From Limnomonas spitsbergensis (Eukaryota > Chlorophyta > Chlorophyceae > Chlamydomonadales), in assembly GCA_037349105.1 (NCBI GenBank), contig JAYJMM010000044.1:101038-165037 (forward strand): a stretch of 64,000 nucleotides of DNA, in the 5' to 3' direction. The notes below the pieces were generated by a model. That model saw only the letters and a program-made list of their open reading frames with translations, did no database searches and was not told where the DNA came from. The position numbers and the translations under genes were made by a program. Shown here one piece after another: positions 35,191-45,750 of the stretch (its first letter is position 1; the number at the start of each line of letters is the position of its first letter).

Positions 35191-35195
35191 TTACA
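35191..35195 (-). promoter_or_regulatory. TGTAA, possible polyadenylation signal of the minus-strand gene
   Basis: On the minus strand TGTAA lies 47 nt downstream of the TGA at 35243. TGTAA is the usual poly(A) signal in chlorophyte green algae. The motif is short and could be chance, and no such motif was seen close downstream of the 257-aa gene. Confidence 0.25.
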
Positions 35196-35242
35196 AAATT
35201 AGATCCACAGAAAAGAGAGAGGCTATCTCTGAAGCACATTGT

Positions 35243-36942
35243 TCAAGCCTCTCCAAAATCTAGAGCCCGGACACAGAAATCATTGCAAGCAGCCACATGC
35301 GCTTCTCCCGCGGGAGGACGCCGGCGCTTCAACCGAGCCAACCGAGGGTTTGAAGGAGACAGGGGTCCAGCAAGCAAAATCTCCTTCGTTGCATCTTCTA
35401 ACATGCGATCATGATGAATTAAACGCTCGGCCACAGACTCTGAAAAATTATCAAATAAAAACTTGCTAGGGTTCAAGCTGCGATTCCCCCACTTCAGGTG
35501 GAGGGGCGACATGCACTGCTGATTCCCACATGTGTGCATGACCACATATACACCGTCGTCCCCAGGAGGTGGGGGGCCGTTAAAAAAGAAATGGACCAGC
35601 CGATGCACATACTCAGAACGGAGAGGACCCTTCGGGGGACGGCCACGGCCAGCCAAGCCAACAGCAGGGGAGGAAGAACCTACAAGAGGTGGGCGTGAGG
35701 GTTAGGGATCAGGAGGATAATGGTGCATGCATTCGGGCACTCGATAAAGAATACAAATATCATGAACCAATCACCTGTTCGACCAATTTTCATCATCAAG
35801 TAGCCATTATGCACGTGGAACAGCGAATTGGAGGCCACCCTAAGCGGGTCAAACACCATGCACGCGGAGGAGACGTGGAGCTTGTCGGAATAAGCCAGCA
35901 AGGGCCGGGCAGAAAGGATGGGGGGCACGGGCAAAAAAACTGCATCCATGCTTGCTATCCATTCCCTCGTGGCGGCTGAGAGTGAAAGGGGGACGGCCGC
36001 TGAGTCGACGTGCATCAGCAAAGACTGCAGAAATTGACAAGATCGGCTATTTGACCGGTAGGACCCATCGGCCTCAGCCTTGACGTGTGCAAGGACACGC
36101 AAGGTCAACAGGTGGCGTTCAACTGCAGGGTCCGCAAAACGGTGCCTGGAAAGAAATGGGGGAGGGGGGGGGGGGGCTTAACGCTTGAAAGGAAAGGGAA
36201 AGGGATAAAAAAAGACTAACCTCACGTGAGCCAGAGGGTGAAATAGGGGCCACATCTGTTCCTTGGTAGGTGCTCCGACACTGCCAGGCAAGTACATGCT
36301 GCCCATCATGACGGGCCATCCCCAAGCAGTGCCAGCACATTCACAACTCTCCAGGCTGAAGGGGTCTACCACTATGTTGGGAATGGCTGGGGAGACATGC
36401 ACATGGCTGGAATAACGGCTGGAGACCACATGAGCAGAGCGCAAGGCGGTGACGGCATTCACGTGCCGTGTCCACGCAGGCCTGGGCTCTGGAGCATTCA
36501 TCCTATAGTGGTTTTCATGTCATCCATCATCAGGACATAAAGGCATGATCATGCTGTTACAGAAAAAAACGCACCATAACCTACTGGCCGCAAGGGCCTC
36601 ATCAACGGTGGGCAGCCACCAGCACTCAGGCGGTAAAATCGAGCAAATGGAGGCCAAAACGTGCTTGCCAATAACATCCATATTCGGGGCGGCGTCCATC
36701 AGACCAATCAATTTCCAACACGTTATCATTCGTAGCGAAGGAAGGAGGCTGACACAAGTTGGATCGTATACGGTATCTTCGCATTCTGGTCTTTTCAGGT
36801 AAGGGGACTGAAAAAGGAAACGAACATACTTGCTGTGTGCAAGATCGGCCATATTTAAGACCATGGTAACGAGCGTCAATAACGACGCGGTGGTCAATGC
36901 GCGGATGATGGAGGGTTCTGGAGCGTGTGTCCGACGAGGCAT
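35243..36942 (-). CDS. Four-exon gene, 483-aa protein with C-terminal I-PpoI-like His-Me-finger (HNH) nuclease motif
   Basis: Exons on the minus strand are 36942-36581, 36502-36221, 36145-35775 and 35679-35243. They join in phases 2, 2 and 1 and give 1452 nt, exactly 484 codons with the TGA. In the last exon, H387, C389, C394, H399 and N408 follow H-x-C-x4-C-x4-H-x8-N. In I-PpoI the catalytic His98, zinc ligands Cys100, Cys105 and His110, and metal ligand Asn119 have identical spacing. The segment before it (EYVHRLVHFFFNG, 361-373) also looks typical of HNH/zinc-binding-loop proteins. An RGRPP segment at 350-354 resembles an AT-hook. The I-PpoI second zinc site has no counterpart, as no Cys follows at the expected places. 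Residues 1-338 match nothing I know; 11-33 are hydrophobic. The expected role is DNA cleavage or a domesticated DNA-binding derivative; activity is not shown. Start choice is uncertain: an in-frame TAG lies upstream and an alternative acceptor ends at 36808. Confidence 0.7.
35680..35774 (-). other. Intron 3 of the nuclease-like gene (95 nt, phase 1)
   Basis: The donor is ACAG|GTGATT and the acceptor CTCTTGTAG|GTTC on the minus strand. Joining makes a Gly codon (G|GT) and links the exon ending in the KIGRT residues to the HNH exon. Without splicing, the upstream frame ends near the acceptor. Confidence 0.65.
36146..36220 (-). other. Intron 2 of the nuclease-like gene (75 nt, phase 2)
   Basis: The donor is GTGAG|GTTAGT and the acceptor ATTTCTTTCCAG|GCACC. 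The polypyrimidine tract contains a run of 13 C (13 G on the plus strand, 36164-36176). Using the nearby GTGAGG donor (phase 0) would lead to an early TGA in the next exon, so GTTAGT is preferred. The run makes this spot prone to sequencing error. Confidence 0.65.
36503..36580 (-). other. Intron 1 of the nuclease-like gene (78 nt, phase 2)
   Basis: The donor is CAGTAG|GTTATG and the acceptor CCACTATAG|GATG. An earlier AG after a T-rich tract (CTGTAACAG) would bring a TGA into frame, so the later AG is chosen. This junction is less certain than the other two: the acceptor lacks a good adjacent pyrimidine tract, and the next exon could instead start translation at its own ATG (36501). Confidence 0.5.
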
Positions 36943-37113
36943 AAACCCGTCTCCCACGACCTAGGAGACCGGTTTTAAGGGGTCCAACCGTCTCTGAAAC
37001 ATGTCCAGAAGAATTATACAAAGCTAAGAAGATGACTTGGATTACGGATTCGGTTTGCGAGTAAGCGTCGAAAGCATCCGCTGTATTTCATGCGACAATC
37101 AACATTCCTAAAC
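36943..37113. other. Short unique gap between the nuclease-like gene and the 56-bp array
   Basis: Only about 170 bp separate the proposed start codon from the first minisatellite unit. An in-frame TAG occurs 5' of the start; it could belong to an acceptor (TCTCCTAG|GTCG, near 36961) if the gene has a further exon. I see no convincing promoter element. If the gene starts here, its promoter must lie in this gap or in the array. Confidence 0.4.
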
Positions 37114-38180
37114 CCAGCTGTTCTGGGGTAAGGGTGAGGGGTACGAGGGAGGAGGCAGGTTACTGATCCACAGCTGTTATGGGGTAAGGGTGAGGATTGG
37201 GAGGGAGGCAGGCTACTGATCCACAGCTGTTCTGGGGTAAGGGTGAGGGGTGGGAGGGAGGAGGCAGCTGATTGATCCACAGCTGTTCTGGGGTAAGGGT
37301 GGAGGGTGGGAGGGAGGAGGCAGCTGACTGATCCACAGCTGTTCTGGGGTAAGGGTGAAGGGTGGGAGGGAGGAGGCAGCTGACTGATCCACAGCTGTTC
37401 TGGGGTAAGGGTGAAGGGTGGGAGGGAGGAGGCAGCTGACTCGTGCACAGCTGTTCTGGGGTAAGGGTGAAGGGTGGGAGGGAGGAGGCAAGTTACTGAT
37501 CCACAGCTGTTCTGGGGTAAGGGTGAGGGGTAGGAGGGAGGAGGCAGCTGACTGATCCACAGCTGTTCTGGGGTAAGGTGAGGGGTGGGAGGGAGGAGGC
37601 AGCTGACTGATCCACAGCTGTTCTGGGGTAAGGGTGAAGGGTGGGAGGGAGGCTGCAGCTGACTGGTCCACAGCTGTTCTGGGTGGGAGGGAGGAGGCAT
37701 GCTACTGATCCACAGCTGTTATGGGGTAAGGGTGAGGGGTAGGAGGGAGGAGGTAGCTGACTGGTCCACAGCTGTTCTGGGGTAAGGGTGAGGGGTAGGA
37801 GGGAGGAGGCAGGTTACTGATCCACAGCTGTTCTGGGGTAAGGGTGAGGGTGGGAGGGAGGAGGCAGCTGACTGGTCCACAGCTGTTCTGGGGTAAGGGT
37901 GAAGGGTGGGAGGGAGGAGGCAGCTGACTGGTCCACAGCTGTTCTGGGGTAAGGGTGAAGGGTGGGAGGGAGGAGGCAGGCTACTGATCCACAGCTGTTC
38001 TGGGGTAAGGGTGAGGGGTAGGAGGGAGGAGGCAGGTTACTGATCCACAGCTGTTCTGGGGTAAGGGTGAGGGGTAGGAGGGAGGAGGCAGGTTACTGAT
38101 CCACAGCTGTTCTGGGGTAAGGGTGAGGGGTGGGAGGGAGGAGGCAGCTGACTGGTCCACAGCTGTTCTGGGGTAAGGGT

Positions 38181-38615
38181 GCATGGTGGGCATTGATGTG
38201 CATTTATTTGGTGCATTTATTTGGTGCTTACTGGCGGGAACGTGGACTTGAGCTTGCAAGATGATAGGCCTCTTGGTTGGAGACTTGGGATGTTGGTTGA
38301 TCTTCTGAAAATAGGGAAGAAAGGTACAGTAAGTAGGTGGAGAGCTGGCCAGATGTGGAGTGAAAGGATATGAAGCAGCTGACCAAAATGCCAAAAATGT
38401 AAATGGCCTTGGGCTGGCAGGTGCAGAGGTGAGGAGGGTAAGGGTGAGGGTTGGGAGGGAGGATGCAGCTGACTGATCCATACCTGTTCTGGCTGGGACA
38501 GGTGGTGGGGGAAGAGGGGATGTGTCTGGCCATGAGCTGGTGCAGGTGGTGGGGGGAGAGGGGATGTGTCTGGCCATGGGCTGGGACAGGTGATGGGGGG
38601 AGAGGGGACGTGTCT
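38181..38615. repeat. Cassette copy 1 within the 56-bp array (about 435 bp)
   Basis: The normal monomer is broken at GCATGGTGGG and resumes after GACGTGTCT. In between, on the plus strand, are a GTGCATTTATTTG duplication, an AT-richer unique block, one diverged 56-bp unit (about 38440-38495), and three 44-bp units (38501, 38545, 38589). This is the copy with the fewest apparent deletions and serves as reference for the other four. Confidence 0.9.
38232..38304 (-). other. Exon-like block in the cassette (73 nt), first copy
   Basis: On the minus strand a strong acceptor-like sequence (TTTCTTCCCTATTTTCAG) with a possible branch site (TACTTAC, about 25 nt upstream) precedes a 73-nt block starting AAGATCAACC. 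The block is followed by a GTAAGC donor. It reads open as KINQHPKSPTKRPIILQAQV plus a few residues. Just beyond the donor, AATAAA occurs twice, so it could also be a terminal exon. The block is kept in all five cassettes, but small indels change its frame in some. No protein family is recognised. Confidence 0.35.
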
Positions 38616-40685
38616 ACAGCTGTTCTGGGGTAAGGGTGAGGATTGGGAGGGAGGAGGCAGCTGACATGTCCACAGCTGTTCTGGGGTAAGGGTGAAGGGT
38701 GGGAGGGAGAAGGCAGCTGACTGGTCCACAGATGTTCTGGGGTAAGGGTGAAGGGTGGGAGGGAGGAGGCAGCTCACTGATCCACAGCTGTTCTGGGGTA
38801 AGGGTGGGGATTGGGAGGGAGGAGGCAGCTGACTGGTCCACAGCTGTTCTGGGGTAAGGGTGAAGGGTGGGAGGGAGAAGGCAGCTGACTGATCCACAGC
38901 TGTTCTGGGGTAAGGGTGAGGGGTGGGAGGGAGGAGGCAGGCTACTGATCCACAGCTGTTCTGGGGTAAGGGTGAGGATTGGGAGGGAGGAGGCAGCTGA
39001 CTGGTCCATAGCTGTTCTGGGGTAAGGGTGAAGGGTGGGAGGGAGGAGGCAGGCTACTGATCCACAGCTGTTTCTGGGGTAAGGGTGAGGGGTACGAGGG
39101 AGGAGGCAGGTTACTGATCCACAGCTGTTATGGGGTAAGGGTGAGGATTGGGAGGGAGGCAGGCTACTGATCCACAGCTGTTCTGGGGTAAGGGTGAGGG
39201 GTGGGAGGGAGGAGGCAGCTGATTGATCCACAGCTGTTCTGGGGTAAGGGTGGAGGGTGGGAGGGAGAAGGCAGCTGACTGATCCACAGCTGTTCTGGGG
39301 TAAGGGTGAAGGGTGGGAGGGAGGAGGCAGCTGACTGATCCACAGCTGTTCTGGGGTAAGGGTGAAGGGTGGGAGGGAGGATGCAGCTGACTGATCCACA
39401 GCTGTTCTGGGGTAAGGGTGAGGATTGGGAGGGAGGAGGCAGCTGACTGGTCCACAGCTGTTCTGGGGTAAGGGTGAGGGGTAGGAGGGAGGAGGCAGCT
39501 GACTGATCCACAGCTGTTCTGGGGTAAGGGTGAAGGGTGGGAGGGAGGTTGCAGCTGACTGGTCCACATATGTTCTGGGGTAAGGGTGAAGGGTGGGAGG
39601 GAGGAGGCAGCTCACTGATCCACAGCTGTTCTGGGGTAAGGGTGGGGATTGGGAGGGAGGAGGCAGCTGACTGGTCCACAGCTGTTCTGGGGTAAGGGTG
39701 GAGGGTGGGAGGGAGGAGGCAGCTGACTGATCCACAGCTGTTCTGGGGTAAGGGTGAGGGGTGGGAGGGAGGAGGCAGCTGACTGATCCACAGCTGTTCT
39801 GGGGTTAGGGTGAAGGGTGGGAGGGAGGAGGCAGCTGACTGGTGCACAGCTGTTCTGGGGTAAGGGTGAAGGGTGGGAGGGAGGAGGCAAGTTACTGATC
39901 CACAGCTGTTCTGGGGTAAGGGTGAGGGGTAGGAGGGAGGAGGCAGCTGACTGATCCACAGCTGTTCTGGGGTGAGGGTGAGGGGTGGGAGGGAGGAGGC
40001 AGCTGATTGATCGACAGCTGTTCTGGGGTAAGGGTGAAGGGTGGGAGGGAGGAGGCAGCTGACTCGTGCACAGCTGTTCTGGGGTAAGGGTGAAGGGTGG
40101 GAGGGAGGAGGCAAGTTACTGGTCCACAGATGTTCTGGGGTAAGGGTGAAGGGTGGGAGGGAGGAGGCAGCTCACTGATCCACAGCTGTTCTGGGGTAAG
40201 GGTGGGGATTGGGAGGGAGGAGGCAGCTGACTGGTCCACAGCTGTTCTGGGGTAAGGGTGAGGATTGGGAGGGAGGAGGCAGCTGACTGATCCACAGCTG
40301 TTCTGGGGTAAGGGTGAAGGGTGGGAGGGAGGTTGCAGCTGACTGGTCCACAGATGTTCTGGGGTAAGGGTGAAGGGTGGGAGGGAGGAGGCAGCTCACT
40401 GATCCACAGCTGTTCTGGGGTAAGGATGGGGATTGGGAGGGAGGAGGCAGCTGACTGGTCCACAGCTGTTCTGGGGTAAGGGTGGAGGGTGGGAGGGAGG
40501 AGGCAGCTGACTGATCCACAGCTGTTCTGGGGTAAGGGTGAGGGTGGGAGGGAGGAGGCAGCTGACTGATCCACAGCTGTTCTGGGGTTAGGGTGAAGGG
40601 TGGGAGGGAGGAGGCAGCTGACTGGTGCACAGCTGTTCTGGGGTAAGGGTGAAGAGTGGGAGGGAGGGGGCAGCTGACTGGTCCA

Positions 40686-41900
40686 CAGATGTTCTGGGGT
40701 AAGGGTGAGGATTGGGAGGGAGGAGACAGCTGACTGGTCCACAGCTGTTCTGGGGTAAGGGTGGAGGGTGGGAGGGAGAAGGCAGCTGACTGGTCCACAG
40801 CTGTTCTGGGGTAAGGGTGAGGATTGGGAGGGAGGAGGCAGCTGACTGGTCCATAGCTGTTCTGGGGTAAGGGTGAAGGGTGGGAGGGAGGAGTCAGGCT
40901 ACTGATCCACAGCTGTTCTGGGGTAAGGGTGAGGGGTACGAGGGAGGAGGCAGGTTACTGATCCACAGCTGTTATGGGGTAAGGGTGAGGATTGGGAGGG
41001 AGGAGGCAGCTGACTGGTCCACAGCTGTTCTGGGGTAAGGGTGGAGGGTGGGAGGGAGGAGGCAGCTGACTGATCCACAGCTGTTCTGGGGTAAGGGTGA
41101 AGGGTGGGAGGGAGGAGGCAGCTCACTGATCCACAGCTGTTCTGGGGTAAGGGTGAGGATTGGGAGGGAGGAGGCAGCTGACTGGTCCACAGCTGTTCTG
41201 GGTGGGAGGGAGGAGGCATGCTACTGATCCACAGCTGTTCTGGGGTAAGGGTGAGGGGTAGGAGGGAGGAGGCAGCTGACTGGTCCACAGCTGTTCTGGG
41301 GTAAGGGTGAGGGGTAGGAGGGAGGAGGCAGGTTACTGATCCACAGCTGTTCTGGGGTAATGGTAAGGGTGGGAGGGAGGAGGCAGCTCACTGATCCACA
41401 GCTGTTCTGGGGTAAGGGTGAGGATTGGGAGGGAGGAGGCAGCTGACTGATCCACAGCTGTTCTGGGGTAAGGGTGGAGGGTGGGAGGGAGGAGGCAGCT
41501 GACTGATCCACGGCTGTTCTGAAGTAAGGGTGAGGGGTGGGAGGGAGGAGGCAGCTGACTGATCCACAGCTGTTCTGGGGTTAGGGTGAAGGGTGGGAGG
41601 GAGGAGGCAGCTGACTCGTGCACAGCTGTTCTGGGTAAGGGTGAAGGGTGGGAGGGAGGAGGCAAGTTACTGATCCACAGCTGTTCTGGGGTAAGGGTGA
41701 GGGGTAGGAGGGAGGAGGCAGCTGACTGATCCACAGCTGTTCTGGGGTAAGGTGAGGGGTGGGAGGGAGGAGGCAGCTGACTGATCCACAGCTGTTCTGG
41801 GGTAAGGGTGAAGGGTGGGAGGGAGGCTGCAGCTGACTGGTCCACAGCTGTTCTGGGTGGGAGGGAGGAGGCATGCTACTGATCCACAGCTGTTATGGGG
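40686..41900. repeat. Segmental duplication inside the 56-bp array, copy A (partner 43258-44480)
   Basis: Rare variants occur in the same order in both segments: CAGATGTTCTG, GGAGACAGCTG, GGGAGAAGGCAG, TCCATAGCTG, GAGTCAGGCTAC, GGGTACGAGG, CTGTTATGGGG, CCACGGCTGTTCTGAAGTAA, and the short unit CTGGGTGGGAGGG followed by CATGCTACTG. The offset is 2572 bp, about 46 monomers. Borders are approximate. Confidence 0.8.
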
Positions 41901-43257
41901 TAAGGGTGAGGGGTAGGAGGGAGGAGGTAGCTGACTGGTCCACAGCTGTTCTGGGGTAAGGGTGAGGGGTAGGAGGGAGGAGGCAGGTTACTGATCCACA
42001 GCTGTTCTGGGGTGAGGGTGAGGGGTGGGAGGGAGGAGGCAGCTGATTGATCGACAGCTGTTCTGGGGTAAGGGTGAAGGGTGGGAGGGAGGAGGCAGCT
42101 GACTCGTGCACAGCTGTTCTGGGGTAAGGGTGAAGGGTGGGAGGGAGGAGGCAAGTTACTGATCCACAGCTGTTCTGGGGTAAGGGTGAGGGGTAGGAGG
42201 GAGGAGGCAGCTGACTGATCCACAGCTGTTCTGGGGTAAGGTGAGGGGTGGGAGGGAGGAGGCAGCTGACTGATCCACAGCTGTTCTGGGGTAAGGGTGA
42301 AGGTGGGAGGGAGGCTGCAGCTGACTGGTCCACAGCTGTTCTGGGTGGGAGGGAGGAGGCATGCTACTGATCCACAGCTGTTATGGGGTAAGGGTGAGGG
42401 GTAGGAGGGAGGAGGTAGCTGACTGGTCCACAGCTGTTTTGGGGTAAGGGGTGAGGGGTAGGAGGGAGGAGGCAGGTTACTGATCCACAGCTGTTCTGGG
42501 GTAAGGGTGAGGGGTGGGAGGGAGGAGGCAGCTGACTGGTCCACAGCTGTTCTGGGGTAAGGGTGAAGGGGTGGGAGGGAGGAGGCAGCTGACTGGTCCA
42601 CAGCTGTTCTGGGGTAAGGGTGAAGGGTGGGAGGGAGGAGGCAGGCTACTGATCCACAGCTGTTCTGGGGTAAGGGTGAGGGGTAGGAGGGAGGAGGCAG
42701 GTTACTGATCCACAGCTGTTCTGGGGTAAGGGTGAGGGGTAGGAGGGAGGAGGCAGGTTACTGATCCACAGCTGTTCTGGGGTAAGGGTGAGGGGTGGGA
42801 GGAGGAGGCAGCTGACTGGTCCACAGCTGTTCTGGGGTAAGGGTGAGGATTGGGAGGGAGGAGGCAGCTGACTGATCCACAGCTGTTCTGGGGTAAGGGT
42901 GAAGGGTGGGAGGGAGGAGGCAGCTCACTGATCCACAGCTGTTCTGGGTAAGGGTGAAGGGTGGGAGGGAGGAGGCAGCTCACTGGTCCACAGCTGTTCT
43001 GGGTGGGAGGGAGGAGGCATGCTACTGATCCACAGCTGTTCTGGGGTAAGGGTGAGGGGTAGGAGGGAGGAGGCAGCTGACTGATCCACAGCTGTTCTGG
43101 GGTAAGGGTGAAGGGTGGGAGGGAGGAGGCAGCTGACTGGTCCAAAGCTGTTCTGGGGTTAGGGTGAAGGGTGGGAGGGAGGAGGCAGCTGACTGGTCCA
43201 CAGCTGTTCTGGGGTAAGGGGTGAAGAGTGGGAGGGAGGGGGCAGCTGACTGGTCCA

Positions 43258-44480
43258 CAGATGTTCTGGGGTAAGGGTGAGGATTGGGAGGGAGGAGACA
43301 GCTGACTGGTCCACAGCTGTTCTGGGGTAAGGGTGGAGGGTGGGAGGGAGAAGGCAGCTGACTGGTCCACAGCTGTTCTGGGGTAAGGGTGAGGATTGGG
43401 AGGGAGGAGGCAGCTGACTGGTCCATAGCTGTTCTGGGTAAGGGTGAAGGGTGGGAGGGAGGAGTCAGGCTACTGATCCACAGCTGTTCTGGGGTAAGGG
43501 TGAGGGGTACGAGGGAGGAGGCAGGTTACTGATCCACAGCTGTTATGGGGTAAGGGTGAGGATTGGGAGGGAGGAGGCAGCTGACTGGTCCACAGCTGTT
43601 CTGGGGTAAGGGTGGAGGGTGGGAGGGAGGAGGCAGCTGACTGATCCACAGCTGTTCTGGGGTAAGGGTGAGGATTGGGAGGGAGGAGGCAGCTCACTGA
43701 TCCACAGCTGTTCTGGGGTAAGGGTGAGGATTGGGAGGGAGGAGGCAGCTGACTGGTCCACAGCTGTTCTGGGTGGGAGGGAGGAGGCATGCTACTGATC
43801 CACAGCTGTTCTGGGGTAAGGGTGAGGGGTAGGAGGGAGGAGGCAGCTGACTGGTCCACAGCTGTTCTGGGGTAAGGGTGAGGGGTAGGAGGGAGGAGGC
43901 AGGTTACTGATCCACAGCTGTTCTGGGGTAATGGTAAGGGTGGGAGGGAGGAGGCAGCTCACTGATCCACAGCTGTTCTGGGGTAAGGGTGAGGATTGGG
44001 AGGGAGGAGGCAGCTGACTGATCCACAGCTGTTCTGGGGTAAGGGTGGAGGGTGGGAGGGAGGAGGCAGCTGACTGATCCACGGCTGTTCTGAAGTAAGG
44101 GTGAGGGTGGGAGGGAGGAGGCAGCTGACTGATCCACAGCTGTTCTGGGGTTAGGGTGAAGGGTGGGAGGGAGGAGGCAGCTGACTCGTGCACAGCTGTT
44201 CTGGGGTAAGGGTGAAGGGTGGGAGGGAGGAGGCAAGCTGACAGGATCCACAGCTGTTCTGGGGTAAGGGTGAGGGGTAGGAGGGAGGAGGCAGCTGACT
44301 GATTCCACAGCTGTTCTGGGGTAAGGTGAGGGGTGGGGAGGGAGGAGGCAGCTGACTGATCCACAGCTGTTCTGGGGTAAGGGTGAAGGGTGGGAGGGAG
44401 GCTGCAGCTGACTGGTCCCACAGCTGTTCTGGGTGGGAGGGAGGAGGCATGCTACTGATCCACAGCTGTTATGGGGTAAG
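43258..44480. repeat. Segmental duplication inside the 56-bp array, copy B
   Basis: This is the partner of 40686-41900, with the same series of rare variants. It carries extra one-base indels (for example CTGGGTAAGG for CTGGGGTAAGG at about 43434, and AAGCTGACAGGATCC at 44233). Confidence 0.8.
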
Positions 44481-45321
44481 GGTGAGGGGTAGGAGGGAGG
44501 AGGTAGCTGACTGGTCCACAGCTGTTTCTGGGGTAAGGGTTAGGGGTAGGAGGGAGGAGGCAGGTTACTGATCCACAGCTGTTCTGGGGTAAGGGTGAGG
44601 GGTGGGAGGGAGGAGGCAGCTGACTGGTCCACAGCTGTTCTGGGTAAGGGTGAAGGGTGGGAGGGAGGAGGCAGCTGACTGGTCACAGCTGTTCTGGGGT
44701 AAGGGTGAAGGGTGGGAGGGAGGAGGCCAGGCTACTGATCCACAGCTGTTCTGGGGTAAGGGTGAGGGGTAGGAGGGAGGAGGCAGGCTACTGATCCACA
44801 GCTGTTCTGGGGTAAGGGTGAGGGGTGGAGGGAGGAGGCAGCTGACTGATCCACAGCTGTTCTGGGGTAAGGGTGAGGGGTGGGAGGGAGGAGGCAGCTG
44901 ACTGGTCCACAGCTGTTCTGGGGTAAGGGTGAGGATTGGGAGGGAGGAGGCAGCTGACTGATCCACAGCTGTTCTGGGGTAAGGGTGAAGGGTGGGAGGG
45001 AGGTTGCAGCTGACTGGTCCACAGCTGTTCTGGGGTAAGGGTGAAGGGTGGGAGGGAGGAGGCAGCTCACTGATCCACAGCTGTTCTGGGGTAAGGGTGG
45101 GGATTGGGAGGGAGGAGGCAGGCTACTGATCCACAGCTGTTCTGGGGTAAGGGTGAGGGGTAGGAGGGAGGAGGCAGGTTACTGATCCACAGCTGTTCTG
45201 GGGTAAGGGTGAGGGGTAGGAGGGAGGAGGCAGGTTACTGATCCACAGCTGTTCTGGGGTAAGGGTGAGGGTGGGAGGGAGGAGGCAGCTGACTGGTCCA
45301 CAGCTGTTCTGGGGTAAGGGT

Positions 45322-45750
45322 GCATGGTGGGCAGGGAGTGCATTTATTTGGTGCATTTATTTGGTGCTTACTGGCGGGAACGTGGACTTGAGCTTGCAAG
45401 ATGATAGGCCTCTTGGTTGGAGACTTGGGATGTGGTTGATCTTCTGAAAATAGGGAAGAAAGGTACAGTAAGTAGGTGGAGAGCTGGCCAGATGTGGAGT
45501 GAAAGGATATGAAGCAGCTGACCAAAATGCCAAAAATGTAAATGGCCCTGGGCTGGCAGGTGCAGAGGTGAGGAGGGTAAGGGTGAGGGTTGGGAGGGAG
45601 GAGGCAGCTGACTGATCCACACCTGTTCTGGCTGGGAAGGTGGTGGGGAAGAGGGGATGTGTCTGGCCATGAGCTGGTGCAGGTGGTGGGGGAGAGGGGA
45701 TGTGTCTGGCCATGGGCTGGGACAGGTGATGGGGGGAGAGGGGACGTGTC
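45322..45750. repeat. Cassette copy 2 within the 56-bp array
   Basis: This copy has the same order of parts as the copy at 38181-38615 and starts 7141 bp after it. It has a changed left border (GGGCAGGGAGTG in place of GGGCATTGATGTG), one deleted T near the acceptor-like motif, and shortened G runs in the 44-bp units. Confidence 0.9.

Noticed and set aside
36626..37021. 131-codon minus frame overlapping the first exon of the nuclease-like gene
   Set aside because: It is in another frame from the one that continues in phase into the next three exons. An acceptor-like TTTTTCAG inside the region was noted as an alternative start of the exon only.
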